NCBI GenBank assembly: GCA_018830325.1
Contig: JAHJSQ010000064.1
Location: 62,001 to 126,000, forward strand
DNA from: Gammaproteobacteria bacterium
Lineage (GTDB): Bacteria > Pseudomonadota > Gammaproteobacteria > Methylococcales > Methylomonadaceae
Length of the DNA: 64,000 bases
Reading direction: 5' to 3'
Position 1 is the stretch's first letter. Each line of letters opens with the position of its first letter. A program made the position numbers and the translations under genes. Below, piece after piece: positions 18,899-28,558 of this stretch. Under the pieces are notes generated by a model. The model saw only the letters and a program-made list of their open reading frames with translations. It ran no database searches and had not been told where the DNA came from.

Positions 18899-18903
18899 GT
18901 GAT

Positions 18904-19191
18904 TATACTCATCGCAGACCAAAATTCGGCCGAGGTGTTGGTCAAAGGACGCCGTGAACCCAACACCTAAATTCCATAGGTCTTTGGCAATGATTCAAAA
19001 TCATGGCTTATTTAGGTGCTGGATGAATTATCCAAGGCAATTAACCATGGCCAATGGGCTATGGAATTTAGGTGCTGGGTAGATACGTCCATGTGGGCTC
19101 TATGCCGGCCCCTCACCTAGCATTAGGTGAGGGGCCGAACACCCCCGCGCCTCCTTAAGCAATGCCGAAATTTGAAGTGCGAAAGGTATAG
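18904..19191 (+). repeat. Dispersed intergenic repeat, copy 1 (interrupted by a 123-bp inverted-repeat element)
   Basis: The left segment (18,904-18,957) and right segment (19,085-19,191) match, in order, the sequences flanking the Tn3 transposon (36,423-36,483 and 58,202-58,301): CAAAATTCGG, GGTCAAAGGACGCCGT on the left; GTCCATGT, the hairpin GGCCCCTCACCTA/TAGGTGAGGGGCC, and GCCGAAATTTGAAGTGCGAA on the right. The two copies therefore belong to one repeat family of about 150 bp. Here it follows rnfH, and its hairpin could serve as a terminator. No gene is present between 18,899 and 19,239. Confidence 0.8.
18958..19080. repeat. 123-bp inverted-repeat element inside repeat copy 1
   Basis: Bounded by 22-base arms, ACCCAACACCTAAATTCCAT.. 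at 18,958-18,979 and its inverse at 19,059-19,080 (21 of 22 match), with a further partial arm copy (TTTAGGTGCTGG) near 19,011. It resembles a small non-coding MITE or a branched hairpin. No clear target duplication was seen. Confidence 0.6.
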
Positions 19192-19239
19192 CTTGTAAAA
19201 TCTCTTCAAAAAATTAAACACTCTAAAGGAATTTTTGGG

Positions 19240-19773
19240 CTAATTGATCCTAGAGGATGGGGTCAGCGGATCATTGTCGATTGTGTTGTTGTCGGTCGGT
19301 TTTTTGAACTCGATCGTGCTACTTGATGTTTCATCGCTACCAAACACACCGGTTATTTTTTCCCAAACTGTTTTATCCAATTTGCGCTTGGGCAACACAA
19401 TCGTTGTCTCGTGCGAAACTCGTTCTGTGGGCTTTGAGCTAGGTCTGAAATCGCCTTGTACTCCTATCAATTGATCCTCATCAAAGAGAAGCGTTACTTT
19501 TTTTTGCAGTCTAGCTCCGCCTTCCAATTGTTCAGAAAAAATATAATCCCAGCGTTGCTGTTGAAAGGGGTCGAGCAACATGGGCGACCCCATGATGTAT
19601 AAAACTTGGCGTTTATTCATGCCAGGACGCAACTGATCGATGGTTTCCTGGTCGATCATATTGCCTTGTTGAATGTCCAATGTATAGACGCCCGGCAAGT
19701 TTTCCATGATAGTTGTACATGAAGCGAGTATTAAGCTTGCTAGGAAGCATGAAAAGACAAGCGGCTTTCTCAT
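19240..19773 (-). CDS. bamE: Outer membrane assembly lipoprotein BamE (SmpA/OmlA)
   Basis: 177 residues with a lipoprotein signal (LASC lipobox, Cys19), then the BamE fold: YTLDIQQGNMIDQE, LRPGMNKRQVLYIMGSPMLLDPF and QRWDYIF. A subunit of the BAM complex that inserts beta-barrel proteins in the outer membrane. The acidic/Ser-Thr-rich C-terminal tail is longer than in E. coli BamE (113 residues). Divergent from fur, as in many gammaproteobacteria. Confidence 0.95.
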   Translation of the reverse strand: MRKPLVFSCFLASLILASCTTIMENLPGVYTLDIQQGNMIDQETIDQLRPGMNKRQVLYIMGSPMLLDPFQQQRWDYIFSEQLEGGARLQKKVTLLFDEDQLIGVQGDFRPSSKPTERVSHETTIVLPKRKLDKTVWEKITGVFGSDETSSSTIEFKKPTDNNTIDNDPLTPSSRIN

Positions 19774-19985
19774 TTAGCGTCTAAGGGATAAGCAAAACAG
19801 GAATCTTACATCAATTACAATAATTATCCTAGAATGCAGTTCTGTACTGTTAAACTGTATGCTCATTGCAGGTAAAAAAGGCTACAATAGCATTTTGCTT
19901 CCAGTTCTCTAAATTTTCAGGTACCGAACGGATTTAATTTATTCCGGAAAGCAAAACGATCCACTTTTTTATAGGAGATTTTATT

Positions 19986-20402
19986 TTGGAAAAACAAGAT
20001 TTAAGGGACGCAGGCTTAAAAGTCACTCTACCTCGCGTTAAAATTCTTGAAATTCTTGAAAGCCAAAAAGATGATCGTCATCTAACTGCCGAGCAGGTTT
20101 ACAAAATTTTGTTGAGTGAAAATGAAGAAATCGGGCTGGCCACTGTTTATAGGGTTTTGACTCAATTTGAAGCCGCTGGTTTGGTTGCAAGACATCATTT
20201 CGAAGGTGGAAATTCGGTCTTCGAACTAAATACAGGCGGTCATCATGATCACATTGTTTGCGTCAAATGCGGAAAAGTCGACGAATTCACCGACCCGGTC
20301 ATAGAAAGCAGGCAAAAAGAAATTGCCGACAAGCTGGGCTATGAGTTAACCGATCACAGCTTGTATTTATATGGATTGTGCGTTAATTGCAAAAAATCCT
20401 AA
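19986..20402 (+). CDS. fur: Ferric uptake regulator Fur
   Basis: 138 residues from an unusual TTG start at 19986, supported by the ribosome site AGGAG nine bases before it and by MEKQDLRDAGLKVTLPRVKI aligning with the Fur N-terminus. Winged-helix DNA-binding half with ATVYRVLTQFEAAGLV, then metal sites GGHHDHIVCVKCGKV and CVNC. Fe2+-dependent repressor; a Fur box lies upstream of hemP in this window. Confidence 0.96.
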   Translation: MEKQDLRDAGLKVTLPRVKILEILESQKDDRHLTAEQVYKILLSENEEIGLATVYRVLTQFEAAGLVARHHFEGGNSVFELNTGGHHDHIVCVKCGKVDEFTDPVIESRQKEIADKLGYELTDHSLYLYGLCVNCKKS

Positions 20403-20429
20403 TTCCGTCCATCCTCTATCCATCACTGA

Positions 20430-21677
20430 ATGTTTAAGCCTCTCATTTTTTATATTGGCCTGCGCTATACGCGGGCAAAACGCCGTACGCAATTTATTTC
20501 ATTCATCACGTTGACATCTATACTCGGCATCGCTTTGGGCGTGACTGCATTGATTACCGTCTTGTCGGTGATGAACGGTTTCGAAGCGGAATTGCGCGAA
20601 CGGATTTTAGGTATGACTTCACATGCCACCGTCACAGGGCTTGATGGTCAATTGGAGGACTGGCAAAAACTAAACGGTTTGATTGACAATTACCCTAGTA
20701 TAGAAGGGACGGCCCCTTTCATTAACGGCCAAGTCATGATTAATGCGGACCGACGAGTCAGCGGCACGATGCTGCGCGGCATATTGCCGAGCGTGGAGCA
20801 TCAGGTTTCCGAAGTTGCCGAAAAAATGAAGGCCGGTTCGCTCGAACAACTAATGCCCGGCGAATACAATATCGTTTTAGGTGCGGAGTTAGCCGCCTAT
20901 CTCGGTGCGATGGTCGGAGACAAAATTACTGTAATCACTCCTCAAATTACGTCGACGCCGGCCGGAATATTGCCTCGTATGCGCCGATTTACCGTCAGCG
21001 GTGTGTTCGAAGTCGGCATGTATGAGTATGACCGAAATATGGCGATTATCCATTTAGATGATGCATCAAGATTGTTCAGAATGGGGGAGGCGGTTTCCGG
21101 CCTACGCTTAAAGCTTGATGATTTGTTCAATGCACCGCAGATCAGTCGATCCATCGCTCAAGCATTGTATGAAGATTATCGAGTTAGCGATTGGACGCAA
21201 GCACACAGTAATTTTTTCCGCGCGATTCAAACCGAAAAGCGGGTCATGTTCATCATCTTACTGTTAATTGTTGCAGTGGCCGCTTTCAATATTGTATCGA
21301 CGCTGGTCATGGTTGTAACGGATAAACGCGGTGATATTGCCATTTTAAAAACTCAGGGTCTGTCTTCGCCTTCGGTCATGGGGATTTTCATCGTTTTAGG
21401 CGCGATTATCGGTGTGGTCGGCACTTTACTAGGAACTGCAGGGGGCATTGCTTTGGCGCTGAATGTCGAAACCATTGTGCCGGCGATTGAACAATTTTTC
21501 GGCGTGCAATTTATGGCGGCCGATGTCTATTACATCAGCGAGTTACCTTCGAAACTGGAATGGGAGGATGTGTATACAATCGCAGGAATGGCTTTTTCGT
21601 TATCGTTACTTGCAACCCTTTATCCTGCCTGGCAAGCATCAAAAATTAATCCCGCGGAAGTTTTAAGATATGAATGA
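20430..21677 (+). CDS. lolC: Lipoprotein-releasing ABC transporter permease LolC/E
   Basis: 415 residues: N-terminal helix after [20 protein letters not shown], a large periplasmic MacB-like domain (about 45-265) and three C-terminal helices with a FtsX signature ([30 protein letters not shown]). Only one permease gene precedes lolD, so it may act as the homodimeric form (LolF-like) instead of a LolC/LolE pair. Works with LolD to extract lipoproteins from the inner membrane. Confidence 0.9.
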   Translation: MFKPLIFYIGLRYTRAKRRTQFISFITLTSILGIALGVTALITVLSVMNGFEAELRERILGMTSHATVTGLDGQLEDWQKLNGLIDNYPSIEGTAPFINGQVMINADRRVSGTMLRGILPSVEHQVSEVAEKMKAGSLEQLMPGEYNIVLGAELAAYLGAMVGDKITVITPQITSTPAGILPRMRRFTVSGVFEVGMYEYDRNMAIIHLDDASRLFRMGEAVSGLRLKLDDLFNAPQISRSIAQALYEDYRVSDWTQAHSNFFRAIQTEKRVMFIILLLIVAVAAFNIVSTLVMVVTDKRGDIAILKTQGLSSPSVMGIFIVLGAIIGVVGTLLGTAGGIALALNVETIVPAIEQFFGVQFMAADVYYISELPSKLEWEDVYTIAGMAFSLSLLATLYPAWQASKINPAEVLRYE

Positions 21678-22353
21678 TTCGACTATTTTACAATGCCGCG
21701 ATTTGACAAAGAGTTTCAAGCAAGGCGGACTCAATGTCGATGTATTGAAAGGCGTCGATTTAAATATCGGCATTGGCGAACGTGTGGCTATCATGGGCGC
21801 CTCGGGTTCAGGCAAAAGCACCTTACTGCATATGCTCGGCGGGCTCGATAAACCCGATGGCGGCGAAGTCGTTTTGGACGGCGTCAATCTCAATAAAGTC
21901 AATTCGACTAAATTAAATAAACTGAGAAACAGCTCGTTGGGTTTCATTTACCAATTTCATCATTTGCTGGGCGAATTCACCGTATTGGAAAATGTGGCAA
22001 TGCCTTTGTTGATCGGCGGTGAAACGGTAGGTCAAGCTCGGCATAAAGCCGATGAACTATTGCAACGAGTCGGCTTGGGGCATCGAGTGGAACATAAGCC
22101 CGGCGAACTTTCCGGTGGAGAGCGGCAGCGGGCCGCCGTTGCCAGAGCATTGATCAATCAACCGAAATGCGTATTGGCAGACGAACCGACAGGTAATCTA
22201 GACAGCAAAACGGCCGAGCAAATTTATCAATTGATGTTGGAGTTGAATCGCGAACTCAAAGTGAGCTTCTTGGTCGTTACTCACGATCCGGTTTTGGCTC
22301 AGCGCATGGATACCGTGTTGCACATGGAAGATGGTCTGATCGTCAATCACTGA
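21670..22353 (+). CDS. lolD: Lipoprotein-releasing ABC transporter ATPase LolD
   Basis: 227 residues. Walker [10 protein letters not shown], signature [15 protein letters not shown] and Walker [13 protein letters not shown] are intact, with the MacB/LolD-specific [21 protein letters not shown]. The start overlaps the permease gene by 8 bases. A 7-bp tandem repeat begins right after the stop codon. Confidence 0.94.
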   Translation: MNDSTILQCRDLTKSFKQGGLNVDVLKGVDLNIGIGERVAIMGASGSGKSTLLHMLGGLDKPDGGEVVLDGVNLNKVNSTKLNKLRNSSLGFIYQFHHLLGEFTVLENVAMPLLIGGETVGQARHKADELLQRVGLGHRVEHKPGELSGGERQRAAVARALINQPKCVLADEPTGNLDSKTAEQIYQLMLELNRELKVSFLVVTHDPVLAQRMDTVLHMEDGLIVNH

Positions 22354-22355
22354 AT

Positions 22356-22404
22356 GGTGAAAGGTGAAAGGTGAAAGGTGAAAGGTGAAAGGTGAAAGGT
22401 GAAA
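22356..22404 (+). repeat. Tandem repeat, seven copies of GGTGAAA
   Basis: Seven perfect head-to-tail copies of the 7-mer GGTGAAA directly after the lolD stop codon. A candidate variable-number repeat, since such perfect arrays slip readily. The remaining gap to 22,858 holds no recognisable gene. Confidence 0.95.
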
Positions 22405-22858
22405 TGATGTGGCTTTTCTATCTCTTGTCAAGACTACATCATTCACATTTCATCGATTTTCATGCATTTGCACGAAACTACTCCCTTTATACTTGTAAAG
22501 TTGACTAACTTTATAAAGGTGTGAGGTGTGGCTAGCGGGGATGTCTGCAGCAGGGCAGATTTTTGCTTCATGCAAAATTTGCATTCACGCCATCCTTGGC
22601 GTTCGAGCTGCCGACAAGCCCCCATGGATGGGTTTACGGCGGTCCTTGCTTGCTTTTTATTCGTAGACGGTTTTTTGATCTACAAGGAGTAAAAACAAGT
22701 TATTTAGAGCCATGTCCTAATATACCTTGTCATCTCTGACGCTGGCCCTGACGATCCCTGCCGCCGACTCCTGTCAATCGAGCAACCGAACCCTACAGGA
22801 AATAGAAAGGGGATATTTATGACCACATCCTCAAGGTCTTTATCATAAATCGCGGGAA
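22405..22858. other. Intergenic gap downstream of lolD
   Basis: No convincing gene on either strand; short frames here lack ribosome sites and recognisable motifs. One stretch (about 22,515-22,640) has the look of a dispersed non-coding repeat, with an internal AAAATTTGCA-type dyad, but no second copy is in this window. Confidence 0.5.
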
Positions 22859-23365
22859 CTAGCGCTTCTGCCGCTTAATCCAGCGCTTACCGACATGATA
22901 GCGCCACAGATTGCTCATGCCGAAATAGCCGGCAGCTGAACTTATTGTACCGATGACCAAGCAACCCAATAAAAACGGAGCCCAAATATCGCCTAATTCC
23001 GCCATAGCATTTTCAAAGGTAAATTCAACGTCGTCATGCGGCTTTCTCGCCATCAGGAGCAACCCGACCCTATAGGCAAAATAAAACATCGGCGGCATTG
23101 TAAATGGGTTAGTGATCCACACCAACGCGACCGACAAAGGTAAATTAGCACGAAAATAAAAGGCGCCAACCGCGGCGATTGCCATCTGGCCGGGGACAGG
23201 AATCCAGGCGGTAAATAAACCGATTGCAAAAGCTAGCGCTACCGATCGGCGATTTAAATGCCATAAATTCGGCTCGTGCAAACGCTCACCCAAAAACTGT
23301 AGGTTTTTGTGTCCTTTGATTTTATCGGGATGAGGCAGATACTTTTTGATGAGCTTTTTAGGCAT
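22859..23365 (-). CDS. DUF2062 membrane protein
   Basis: 168 residues with the DUF2062 pattern: VALAFAIGLFTAWIPVPGQM, LPLSVALVWITNPFTMPPMF and a C-terminal hydrophobic segment, giving about three to four helices. Family function unknown; often beside comEC and lol genes as here. It is divergent from comEC with about 80 bases between starts. Confidence 0.88.
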   Translation of the reverse strand: MPKKLIKKYLPHPDKIKGHKNLQFLGERLHEPNLWHLNRRSVALAFAIGLFTAWIPVPGQMAIAAVGAFYFRANLPLSVALVWITNPFTMPPMFYFAYRVGLLLMARKPHDDVEFTFENAMAELGDIWAPFLLGCLVIGTISSAAGYFGMSNLWRYHVGKRWIKRQKR

Positions 23366-23448
23366 GATCTTTGTAATTATAGTTTTTCAGACCCTTAGTT
23401 TATCAGGTTTTTTTAAAGCCGAAAAAGCATAAATGACTCGGAGAACTG

Positions 23449-25722
23449 ATGGCTAGATCCGCGTTTTTCTTCGCAGCCGGCATTTGGATTGTTCAACAAT
23501 TTACACAATTACCTGATGCTTGGCATTGGCTGGCCTCTGCTTGCGTTCTGATCGGAATTTTACTCAGACTAAAATTTCGAAAAGCCGCGACCTTTTTGTT
23601 CGGCATGCTATGGGCGATTGTTTTTGCTTCGATTGCTTTATCGAATCGACTCCCGATCGATTTGGAAAGCAAGATAATACCGATACAGGGACGCATTACC
23701 GGTCTGCCCCGTCAAAGCGATAGGCGTGTTCGTTTCAACCTAACCGATATTCAAGGTCCTGAAGGCATCCCTAAGAAACTGCGCTTGAGTTGGTATAATC
23801 CCAAGGACGAAATTAAAGCCGGACAGTATTGGTCGTTTTCGGTCAAACTAAAACGACCGCATGGCAATTTGAATCCGGGCGGTTTCGATTATGAGCGTTG
23901 GTTACTGAGCGAAGGTATCGGGGCAACCGGTTATGTTCGTGATAGACCATCGCCTGTAATGGTTTCGGACAAATCATCGTTTTTTAATATTTCAACTTGG
24001 CGTCAACAACTTTCGGATAAGCTTAATAATGCAGGTGTTTCAAGCGATACAATCGGCATTATCAAGGCTCTGGCAATCGGCGATAGGCAGGAGCTTAGTT
24101 CAGCGCAATGGAATATCTTCCGTAACACCGGAACCGTTCATTTAATAGCGATTTCCGGTTTGCATATCGGACTAATTTCAGGATTGATTTATTTAACGGT
24201 CGTTAAATTCTGGGCCAGAACCGGAGTATTGAGATTGTCGCCCCATCATGCCGGCGCGCTTGCGGCGCTGTTTATCGCTGCGCTCTATGCCAGTTTGGCC
24301 GGGTTTTCGGTGCCGACACAACGTGCCTTGATCATGTTGGCAGCAGTTATGTTCTCGGTCATTTGGCAAAGAAACGTCATTCTCTCCAATACATTAGCGT
24401 TAGCTTTATTTGCCGTATTGTCGATGGATCCCTTGGCGATATTATCCCCCGGTTTTTGGCTCTCGTTTTTGGCGGTTATCTTTATAGTCTTCATTGCAGG
24501 GGGGCGACTTCAGGAAACAAACCGTTGGCTGGCGGCGCTAAAAATTCATTGGGCGATGGCATTAGCACTTGCGCCGGTATTGTTATTCTTTTTTCAGCAG
24601 ACGTCATTAATTGCGCCACTGGCAAATTTAATCGCAGTTCCTGTCGTTAGCTTTCTGGTTGTACCCATTCTGCTTCCTTCCATGTTTCTTCTCGGGCCGA
24701 TACCTGAGTTAGCGGAACCTTTATTGTTGGTAGTCGACACAATATTAAAAGGATTGTTTTGGTTTTTGGCTGAATTAGCCGATTGGCCATTCGCGATACT
24801 TTCTTACCCTCAACCTACGTTGATTGCAGTGGCTTTTTTTGTGCTGGGTGTTTTTATTTTATTAACGCCACGAGGGTTAGGCGGGCGCTGGCTAGGATGC
24901 CTAATGCTTTGTCCATTATTTTTTCCGAGCTTGGATCGTCCGGAAGATGGCGGGGTCAAGCTAACCTTACTCGATGTCGGCCAAGGTTTGGCTACCGTAG
25001 TGCAAACCGCAAAGCATGTTTTGGTATTCGATACCGGAATTCGTTTCGATTCCGGATCGGATAGCGGCATATCGGTCTTATTGCCGTTTTTACATTATCA
25101 TGGCATAGATCGAGTCGATAAGCTTATTATCAGTCACGGCGATAACGACCACATCGGCGGCGCGGCTTCATTACTCAGGGGTATTAGGACGGATGCAGTT
25201 TTGAGTAGTGTGCCGGAGCGAATCGATCATGTGTCTGCTGATTTTTGTAGAACCGGTCAAAGTTGGTTATGGGACGGCGTCTCTTTTATTATGTTGGCGC
25301 CCGACGAAACGGCCAGTTTTCGCTCAAATAATGATAACTCCTGCGTACTCAAGGTTGTTACAGAACAAGGAAGTATCTTGTTGACCGGCGATATTGAAAA
25401 AAACGTTGAAGCTTGGTTAATTGAAAAATACGCTTACGATTTGCTTGCCGATATTTTGATCGTTCCGCATCATGGCAGTAAGACATCTTCGATGCATGCA
25501 TTTTTGCAAGCCGTTTCCCCAAGTTATGCACTGATTCCATCCGGTTATAAGAACCGTTTCGGATTTCCTCATCAAGAAGTCATCGAACGTTTGGATGCTT
25601 TAAACATCAATTGGTTTGATACTGGGCGCCATGGTGCTTTGACCGTAACGACGACAAAACGCACGCTAAAATTGGAAGCACAGCGCCTAGCCCATCGGCG
25701 CTATTGGCATGCGTCCCCATGA
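23449..25722 (+). CDS. comEC: DNA internalization-related competence protein ComEC/Rec2
   Basis: 757 residues in the three-part ComEC plan: an N-terminal DUF4131/OB-fold region after two helices, the multi-helix competence channel (HLIAISGLHIGLISGLIY at about 225-245, then many helices to about 470), and a C-terminal metallo-beta-lactamase domain (LLDVGQGLATVV, ISHGDNDHIGGA, LTGDIEKN, VPHHGSKTSS). It forms the inner-membrane channel for single-stranded DNA in natural transformation. The lactamase HxxxDH-type site is intact, so the gene appears functional, in keeping with the mobile DNA in the region. Confidence 0.94.
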   Translation: MARSAFFFAAGIWIVQQFTQLPDAWHWLASACVLIGILLRLKFRKAATFLFGMLWAIVFASIALSNRLPIDLESKIIPIQGRITGLPRQSDRRVRFNLTDIQGPEGIPKKLRLSWYNPKDEIKAGQYWSFSVKLKRPHGNLNPGGFDYERWLLSEGIGATGYVRDRPSPVMVSDKSSFFNISTWRQQLSDKLNNAGVSSDTIGIIKALAIGDRQELSSAQWNIFRNTGTVHLIAISGLHIGLISGLIYLTVVKFWARTGVLRLSPHHAGALAALFIAALYASLAGFSVPTQRALIMLAAVMFSVIWQRNVILSNTLALALFAVLSMDPLAILSPGFWLSFLAVIFIVFIAGGRLQETNRWLAALKIHWAMALALAPVLLFFFQQTSLIAPLANLIAVPVVSFLVVPILLPSMFLLGPIPELAEPLLLVVDTILKGLFWFLAELADWPFAILSYPQPTLIAVAFFVLGVFILLTPRGLGGRWLGCLMLCPLFFPSLDRPEDGGVKLTLLDVGQGLATVVQTAKHVLVFDTGIRFDSGSDSGISVLLPFLHYHGIDRVDKLIISHGDNDHIGGAASLLRGIRTDAVLSSVPERIDHVSADFCRTGQSWLWDGVSFIMLAPDETASFRSNNDNSCVLKVVTEQGSILLTGDIEKNVEAWLIEKYAYDLLADILIVPHHGSKTSSMHAFLQAVSPSYALIPSGYKNRFGFPHQEVIERLDALNINWFDTGRHGALTVTTTKRTLKLEAQRLAHRRYWHASP

Positions 25723-25792
25723 TTAACCTAACCCCATAAAAAAGCCTAATGGAAAAAAAATAATAACCAAGTACTTTACTATGGTATTAAAT

Positions 25793-25809
25793 AGGACTAA
25801 AATAGTCCT
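25793..25809. promoter_or_regulatory. Probable Rrf2/IscR-type operator before the suf operon
   Basis: Perfect dyad AGGACTA-AAA-TAGTCCT, 19 bases before the regulator's ATG, resembling IscR-type sites (central GACTAAAATAGTC). It overlaps where a promoter -10 would be, so the regulator likely represses its own operon. Confidence 0.75.
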
Positions 25810-25827
25810 GAATTTTTGGAGCAGGGT

Positions 25828-26277
25828 ATGTTGCGTCTAGGCAAGTTAACAGATTATGCGACAGTGATTTTAAGCTATATGGCAAAAAACCGTTTCCAGA
25901 TGCATGCCGCCAATGAAATCGCCGATATAACCGGTATTGCACCGGCAACGGTCAGTAAGCTTCTAAAACAACTCGCCAAGGCCGGCCTAGTTTGCTCGAC
26001 TCGAGGAGCGAAAGGCGGTTATGAGCTGGCGAACGTACCCGAACATATTACTGTGGCGAGCATTATTAGCGCCGTAGAAGGCCCTATTGCTTTAACCGAA
26101 TGCAGTATTTCGCAACAAAACTGCGAACAGGCCGGCGGCTGCGAAATCCGCGGCAGTTGGGGAAAAATCAATCAAGCTATCTTTAATGCGCTTGATTCAA
26201 TTACACTAGCGGATTTGATTTTGCCGGCATCGAAGCCGGAAGAATTTTATGTGCCGGTAGCGAGTCTTTACCGGTAA
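25828..26277 (+). CDS. Rrf2-family Fe-S regulator of the suf operon (SufR/IscR-like)
   Basis: 149 residues from ATG 25828, chosen over a TTG 12 bases upstream because GGAG lies just before it. N-terminal winged helix ([46 protein letters not shown]) and three clustered cysteines (C97, C103 and C108 by my count) for an Fe-S cluster. Such SUF-system Rrf2 proteins sense cluster status and repress the operon. First gene of suf, 14 bases before sufB. Confidence 0.9.
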   Translation: MLRLGKLTDYATVILSYMAKNRFQMHAANEIADITGIAPATVSKLLKQLAKAGLVCSTRGAKGGYELANVPEHITVASIISAVEGPIALTECSISQQNCEQAGGCEIRGSWGKINQAIFNALDSITLADLILPASKPEEFYVPVASLYR

Positions 26278-26291
26278 CGACGGAGAACGAA

Positions 26292-27740
26292 ATGTCAGCA
26301 AGCGCAAAAGAAATCGAACAACTGATCGGAAAAGAATACAAGCAAGGCTTTGTCACAGAATTGGAAACCGACACTTTTCCGCCCGGTCTGAACGAAGAAG
26401 TGATTCATAAGCTCTGGAAAATCAAAAATGAACCCGAGTTTATGCTGGAGTACAGACTGAAGGCGTTTCGTCATTGGCAAACGATGAAGTCGCCGGAGTG
26501 GGCTTTCGTCAAGTTCGACCCGATCGATTATCAAGCAGTGAGTTATTACTCGGCGCCTAAGCGTAAGGAAGACGGACCGAAAAGTCTCGACGAAGTCGAT
26601 CCGCAAATTCTAGAAGCCTACAAAAAACTCGGCATTCCGCTCGACGAACAGGAGCGCCTGGCCGGTGTTGCGGTCGATGCGGTGTTCGACAGCGTCTCGG
26701 TCGCGACTACATTTAAGAGTAAGCTGAAAGAAGCCGGGGTAATTTTTTGCCCGATTTCCGAAGCCTTGCGCGAATATCCGGATTTGGTTCAACAGTATCT
26801 CGGCTCGGTCGTGCCGACCGGAGATAATTTTTTCGCAGCACTGAACTCTGCCGTGTTTACCGACGGTTCTTTCGTTTATATTCCGAAAGGCGTACGCTGC
26901 CCAATGGAGTTGTCGACTTATTTTCGAATCAATGCAGCCAACACCGGACAATTCGAAAGAACCTTGATTATCGCCGACGAAGGCAGCTATGTCAGTTATC
27001 TCGAAGGCTGCACAGCGCCAATGCGCGACGAGAACCAATTACATGCCGCAGTCGTCGAATTGATCGCATTGGATAATGCCGAAATCAAATATTCAACTGT
27101 ACAAAATTGGTATCCCGGCGACAAGGAGGGTAAGGGCGGTATCTATAATTTCGTGACTAAGCGCGCCGATTGCCGTGGTGAAAACTCCAAGGTATCGTGG
27201 ACGCAAGTCGAAACCGGATCGGCGATCACCTGGAAGTATCCAAGCTGTGTATTGACCGGCAATAATTCGATCGGAGAATTTTATTCTGTCGCGTTGACTA
27301 ACAATTATCAACAAGCCGATACCGGCACGAAAATGATTCATATCGGCAAAAACACGCGCAGCACGATCATTTCTAAGGGCATTTCGGCGGGCAGGGCGCA
27401 GAACACTTATCGCGGCTTGATCAAAGTCTTGAAAGGTGCCGAGAATGCGCGCAACTATACGCAATGCGATTCGCTCTTGGTCGGCGACAAATGCGGCGCG
27501 CATACGTTCCCTTATGTCGAGGTCAAACAACCTTCAGCGCAGGTCGAACACGAGGCGACGACATCGAAAATCAGCGAGGATCAATTGTTTTTCTGCCAGC
27601 AGCGCGGACTTTCGGCCGAAGACGCGGTTTCCATGATTGTCAACGGTTTCTGTAAAGAGGTCTTCAAGGAATTGCCGATGGAATTTGCAGTCGAGGCGCA
27701 GGCTTTGTTAGGGCTCAGTTTGGAAGGATCGGTAGGTTAG
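26292..27740 (+). CDS. sufB: Fe-S cluster assembly scaffold SufB
   Basis: 482 residues, full length. Diagnostic stretches: [39 protein letters not shown]-type core ([19 protein letters not shown]), [20 protein letters not shown] and [14 protein letters not shown]. SufB forms SufBC2D, on which clusters are built. It is followed after 64 bases by sufC. Confidence 0.96.
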   Translation: MSASAKEIEQLIGKEYKQGFVTELETDTFPPGLNEEVIHKLWKIKNEPEFMLEYRLKAFRHWQTMKSPEWAFVKFDPIDYQAVSYYSAPKRKEDGPKSLDEVDPQILEAYKKLGIPLDEQERLAGVAVDAVFDSVSVATTFKSKLKEAGVIFCPISEALREYPDLVQQYLGSVVPTGDNFFAALNSAVFTDGSFVYIPKGVRCPMELSTYFRINAANTGQFERTLIIADEGSYVSYLEGCTAPMRDENQLHAAVVELIALDNAEIKYSTVQNWYPGDKEGKGGIYNFVTKRADCRGENSKVSWTQVETGSAITWKYPSCVLTGNNSIGEFYSVALTNNYQQADTGTKMIHIGKNTRSTIISKGISAGRAQNTYRGLIKVLKGAENARNYTQCDSLLVGDKCGAHTFPYVEVKQPSAQVEHEATTSKISEDQLFFCQQRGLSAEDAVSMIVNGFCKEVFKELPMEFAVEAQALLGLSLEGSVG

Positions 27741-27804
27741 CGACGATCATCTAATGAACGCGGCTTTATAACGATCAAACCATATAAATTTTTAGGAAAT
27801 CAAC

Positions 27805-28557
27805 ATGCTCAACATTGAAAATCTCCACGTTAGCGTGGGCGACAAACCAATTTTGAAAGGTATTAATCTTCAAGTGAAACCCGGCGAAATTCATGCCATC
27901 ATGGGGCCTAACGGCTCCGGAAAAAGCACGCTATCCCATGTTTTGTCAGGCAAGAGCGGTTATACCGTCACCCAAGGTCAAGTAACTTATGAAGGCAAAG
28001 ACCTGACTGAAATGGCGCCTGAAATCAGAGCCCGCGAAGGCGTGTTTTTGGCCTTTCAGTATCCGGTCGAAATACCGGGGGTCAGCAATATTTACTTATT
28101 GAAAGCTGCGCTGAACTCGATTCGCAAACACCAAGGCTTGCCCGAAGTCGACGCGATGGATTTTTTGACGTTGATCAAAGAAAAAGTTCGTCTGCTCGAA
28201 ATGGATGAAAGATTCCTGTACCGGGCCGTCAATGAAGGCTTCTCGGGCGGAGAGAAAAAGCGCAATGAAATCCTACAAATGGCGGTGTTAGAGCCGAAAC
28301 TATGCATTCTCGACGAAACCGATTCCGGTCTCGACATCGATGCATTGAAAGTCGTCGCAGAGGGCGTCAATTCAATACGTTTGCCGGAGCGTTCGTTCGT
28401 GATGATTACGCATTATCAACGGCTGCTCGATTACATTAAGCCGGATTTCGTGCATGTCTTGGCGCACGGACAAATCGTCAAATCGGGCGGGCCGGAGTTG
28501 GCATTGGAGCTCGAGGAAAAAGGTTATAGCTGGGTTGAAAACAAACAGGCCGCTTGA
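27805..28557 (+). CDS. sufC: Fe-S cluster assembly ATPase SufC
   Basis: 250 residues; ABC ATPase with Walker [11 protein letters not shown], signature [13 protein letters not shown], Walker [16 protein letters not shown]. Soluble partner of SufB and SufD. sufD begins one base after its stop codon. Confidence 0.96.
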   Translation: MLNIENLHVSVGDKPILKGINLQVKPGEIHAIMGPNGSGKSTLSHVLSGKSGYTVTQGQVTYEGKDLTEMAPEIRAREGVFLAFQYPVEIPGVSNIYLLKAALNSIRKHQGLPEVDAMDFLTLIKEKVRLLEMDERFLYRAVNEGFSGGEKKRNEILQMAVLEPKLCILDETDSGLDIDALKVVAEGVNSIRLPERSFVMITHYQRLLDYIKPDFVHVLAHGQIVKSGGPELALELEEKGYSWVENKQAA

Positions 28558-28558
28558 T

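Noticed and set aside
22356-22404. CRISPR-like repeat array
   Set aside because: The units are 7 bases with no spacers; it is a simple tandem repeat.
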